From Bacillota bacterium (GTDB lineage Bacteria; Vulcanimicrobiota; JAJTBE01), in assembly GCA_021287065.1 (NCBI GenBank), contig JAJTBE010000190.1, positions 1-64,000 of the forward strand: 64,000 nt of DNA, in the 5' to 3' direction. The notes beneath the pieces are model-generated. The model ran no database searches. It was given only the letters and a program-made list of their open reading frames with translations, and was not told where the DNA came from. The translations under genes were made by a program, and so were the position numbers. Positions 61,582 to 64,000 of this stretch are shown piece after piece (within the stretch, counting starts at the first letter, position 1; each line of letters begins with the position of its first letter).

Positions 61582-62514
61582 GTGGTAAAGATTAATCCTT
61601 TTACAGAAAAAATTGTTGCCAATGTTGAAAAAGTGATAGTCGGAAAAACCGGGGAAGTTAAACTCGTTATGGTTGCCCTTCTTTGCGAAGGGCATTTGCT
61701 TGTTGAGGATGTTCCCGGCGTCGGAAAAACAATGCTGGCAAGAGCTATTGCGAAATCAATCGGATGTAAATTCAACAGAATTCAGTTTACACCCGATCTT
61801 CTGCCTTCCGACATTATCGGGGTAAACATATTCAACCAGAAAACAAGGGATTTTGAGTTTAAACCGGGACCTATCCACACCCAGATTATTCTGGCAGACG
61901 AAATAAACAGGGCAACACCAAAAACACAGTCCGCCCTCCTCGAATGCATGGAGGAGAAGCAGATTTCACTGGACGGCGTTACCCATATTATGCCAAAACC
62001 ATTTATGGTAATTGCCACCCAGAACCCGATAGAGTATGAAGGCACATTCCCGCTGCCCGAATCACAGCTTGACAGGTTCTTTATAAGAATCAATATGGGA
62101 TACCCTGACGAAACAGCAGAATCTGAAATTCTGGAACGCCAGAAAATCAGACATCCCATACAGGCTCTTGAACAGGTTGTAACTATCGAAGAAGTAGTGG
62201 AAATGCAGGCAAAAACAAGAGAAGTCAAGGTTAAGGAAAATCTGAGGGAATACATCGTAAAGATTGTTCAGGAAACAAGGAAAGACGAAAACCTCTTCCT
62301 CGGTGCAAGCCCGAGAGGATCAATCGCTCTGTTCAGAGCGGCGCAGGCGCATGCACTTATCGAGGGAAGAGATTTCGTAATTCCCGACGACATCAAATTT
62401 CTGGCACCTTTTACCCTTGCCCACAGAATGATAGGCAAAAGCGACGGATACAGCCATGCCGCCGGTCTGGAAAGGCTTGTAATAAGAGCGCTTGAAGAGA
62501 TACCGGTTCCATAA
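61582..62514 (+). CDS. MoxR family AAA ATPase
   Basis: This 310-residue protein is a MoxR-type AAA_3 ATPase: Walker A GVGKTMLARA, Walker B IILADEINRA, and the MoxR-specific segments ATQNPIEYEGTFPLPESQLDRF and GASPRGSIALFRAAQAHAL. MoxR proteins act as chaperones that activate partner enzymes, often with VWA-domain proteins; no VWA gene is in the window. The GTG start has only a weak site upstream. Confidence 0.9.
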   Translation: MVKINPFTEKIVANVEKVIVGKTGEVKLVMVALLCEGHLLVEDVPGVGKTMLARAIAKSIGCKFNRIQFTPDLLPSDIIGVNIFNQKTRDFEFKPGPIHTQIILADEINRATPKTQSALLECMEEKQISLDGVTHIMPKPFMVIATQNPIEYEGTFPLPESQLDRFFIRINMGYPDETAESEILERQKIRHPIQALEQVVTIEEVVEMQAKTREVKVKENLREYIVKIVQETRKDENLFLGASPRGSIALFRAAQAHALIEGRDFVIPDDIKFLAPFTLAHRMIGKSDGYSHAAGLERLVIRALEEIPVP

Positions 62515-62573
62515 GGGACAGATAACGGGGATCAACCGGAATTAAATCCTTTTGCGAAAGAGAGGTTTCCGCA

Positions 62574-63983
62574 TTGAAAAGAAAACTTCTGAAAAACTGC
62601 TCATGGGTTGTAACACTGGATGAAAAGAGCGCAATCCACAGAAATACCGATATTCTCATAGAAGATAACAAAATTAAGGAAATCGGAAAAGAAATTCAGT
62701 GTGATGCTGATGAATTTGATTGCTCAGGCAAACTGGCAATGCCGGGCATGGTAAACACACACCACCATCTTTATCAGACCCTTACCCGCTGCATTCCAAG
62801 GGTTCAGGATGCAGAACTCTTCGAATGGCTTACCAACCTATATGAAATCTGGAGAGAACTTACACCGGAAGCAGTTTACTGGAGCACCCTCCTCGGACTG
62901 GGAGAACTGGCGCTTACCGGTTGCACCACAAGCACGGATATGTTCTATGTATTCCCCCACCAGACAAGCGGTGAACTCATAGACGAACAGTTTAAAGCTT
63001 CAAAAGCACTGGGAATGAGATTTGTCCCCTGCAGAGGATCCATGTCATGCGGAAGATCAGACGGAGGACTGCCCCCGGATGATGTGGTTCAGGATGCGGA
63101 TACAATCCATGCCGACTGCGAAAGACTTATCAAAAAATATCACGACAAAGATCCCTTTGCAATGACCAGAGTTGCACTGGGTCCTTGCTCGCCTTTCTCG
63201 GTTACGCCATCACTGATGAAAGAAACAGCCCAGCTTGCAAGAAAATACGGCGTGAAGCTCCATACCCATCTGGCTGAAACAAAGGACGAAGAGAAATATT
63301 GTGCTGAAAAGTTCAATATGCGCCCCTTCGAACTGATGGAAAGCATCGACTGGGTAGGCGAAGATGTATGGTTTGCACATTCTATTTATGTAAATGATCG
63401 TGAAATCAGAAGAATGGGTGAAACCAAAACCGGAGTAGCCCACTGCCCCGTTTCCAACCTGCGTCTCGGTTCAGGAATCGCACCTGTGCCTGAAATGCTG
63501 GAAGCAGGAGTGCCGGTAAGCTTTGCTGTGGATGGATCAGCTTCAAATGATTCATCGGATATGCTCGGCGAAGTGAGAACAGGCCTTCTGGCGCACAGAT
63601 TCAGAAGCGGAACCACATCAATGACTGCGGAAACAGCATTGCGCATAGCCTGTCAGGGCGGCACTCAGGTTCTCGGATTTGACACAATCGGCACACTCAA
63701 ACCGGGAATGGCTGCGGATATAGTTCTGATAAATATGAATCAGATGCCTTACGCAGGAGCGCTGCACGATCCTATGGCGGCAGTCGTTTTTGCAGGAGCA
63801 ACCCATATTGTGGATGCTACCATAATCAACGGCGAAGTGGTTGTGTGGCAGGGCAAACTCACAAGAGTGGATGAAGCTGAAATTATCTGCAATGCAAACC
63901 ACATAGCGGCAGAGATGGTTGAAAGAGCGAAAAGGAGAACAGGAATCGATTTCCTCTCAAAACCTCTCTTAATCGCACAGTAA
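62574..63983 (+). CDS. 8-oxoguanine-deaminase-like amidohydrolase
   Basis: This 469-residue protein of the ATZ/TRZ-type amidohydrolase branch has NTHHHLYQT near residue 62, HTHLAET, WFAHSIY and VDGSASNDSSDMLGE, which supply the metal-binding His and Asp set. The specific motifs and length fit 8-oxoguanine deaminase, which would give uric acid from an oxidised purine; other aminohydrolase substrates cannot be excluded. The start is TTG at 62574 with AGAGAGG upstream. Confidence 0.8.
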   Translation: MKRKLLKNCSWVVTLDEKSAIHRNTDILIEDNKIKEIGKEIQCDADEFDCSGKLAMPGMVNTHHHLYQTLTRCIPRVQDAELFEWLTNLYEIWRELTPEAVYWSTLLGLGELALTGCTTSTDMFYVFPHQTSGELIDEQFKASKALGMRFVPCRGSMSCGRSDGGLPPDDVVQDADTIHADCERLIKKYHDKDPFAMTRVALGPCSPFSVTPSLMKETAQLARKYGVKLHTHLAETKDEEKYCAEKFNMRPFELMESIDWVGEDVWFAHSIYVNDREIRRMGETKTGVAHCPVSNLRLGSGIAPVPEMLEAGVPVSFAVDGSASNDSSDMLGEVRTGLLAHRFRSGTTSMTAETALRIACQGGTQVLGFDTIGTLKPGMAADIVLINMNQMPYAGALHDPMAAVVFAGATHIVDATIINGEVVVWQGKLTRVDEAEIICNANHIAAEMVERAKRRTGIDFLSKPLLIAQ

Positions 63984-64000
63984 TAAACGGAGATACAGGG

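Overview
The window (about 43-45% GC by eye) looks like one chromosomal stretch of an uncultivated, probably anaerobic, heterotrophic bacterium. Signs of anaerobic life are a class III ribonucleotide reductase homologue, a ferredoxin-dependent 2-oxoacid oxidoreductase (VorABCD type), several radical SAM enzymes and clostridial-type ferredoxins. Lipoproteins and secreted proteins are common, and a TonB-like protein hints at an outer membrane. The SRP RNA is the long form with an Alu domain. I cannot fix the phylum from sequence alone; a candidate phylum such as Riflebacteria or Wallbacteria is only a guess. Starts are ATG, GTG and TTG with clear GGAGG-type ribosome binding sites, which often move the start downstream of the longest ORF.

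Layout: 0.3-7.3 kb, a TonB-like protein, a small membrane protein, a MalEFG-type sugar transporter without its ATPase followed by a nitrilase-family hydrolase, and the radical SAM protein AmrS. 7.3-8.6 kb, a repeat island. 8.6-23 kb, an NrdD homologue with unusual catalytic positions, a five-gene minus-strand run (secreted protein, zf-TFIIB protein, DUF4127, MFS transporter, DUF3060) and assorted membrane, WD40 and NUDIX genes. 24-29.3 kb, housekeeping genes: rplM-rpsI with a promoter and leader hairpin, a TrmH-type methyltransferase, a 29-residue YqzL-like gene, murC and alr. 29.3-42 kb, DUF169, a WYL regulator, a class D beta-lactamase, a DAACS symporter, SRP RNA, a GT39-like protein and a 1114-residue fusion protein. 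42-46 kb, 2-oxoacid dehydrogenase E1 beta and alpha and two metallo-beta-lactamase-fold hydrolases. 46.7-50.6 kb, a His-Xaa-Ser (Hxs) radical SAM peptide-maturation cluster (hxsC-hxsB-hxsD-hxsA plus a MORN-repeat protein), all on the minus strand. 50.8-54 kb, initiator tRNA, mutL and a 3-hydroxyacyl-CoA dehydrogenase. 54.7-64 kb, aldehyde dehydrogenase, ferredoxin, HU and a plus-strand run of P-loop protein, VorDBAC, PPP-like phosphatase, MoxR and an 8-oxoguanine-deaminase-like amidohydrolase.

Intergenic islands at 0-0.3, 7.4-8.4, 29.4-29.8, 45.8-46.7 and 53.9-54.6 kb carry dispersed, hairpin-rich repeats. One family has terminal inverted repeats and two length subfamilies of about 283 and 303 bp; one copy sits inside a 92-bp tandem array. 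A second, 165-bp element has perfect 18-bp terminal inverted repeats. These look like non-autonomous mobile elements (MITE-like) and no transposase is present here. The most interesting items are the Hxs cluster with its His-Xaa-Asn/His-Xaa-Ser precursor tail, the transporter/lipoprotein/5'-nucleotidase-like/beta-propeller fusion, the NrdD homologue lacking the usual cysteines, and the repeat families.
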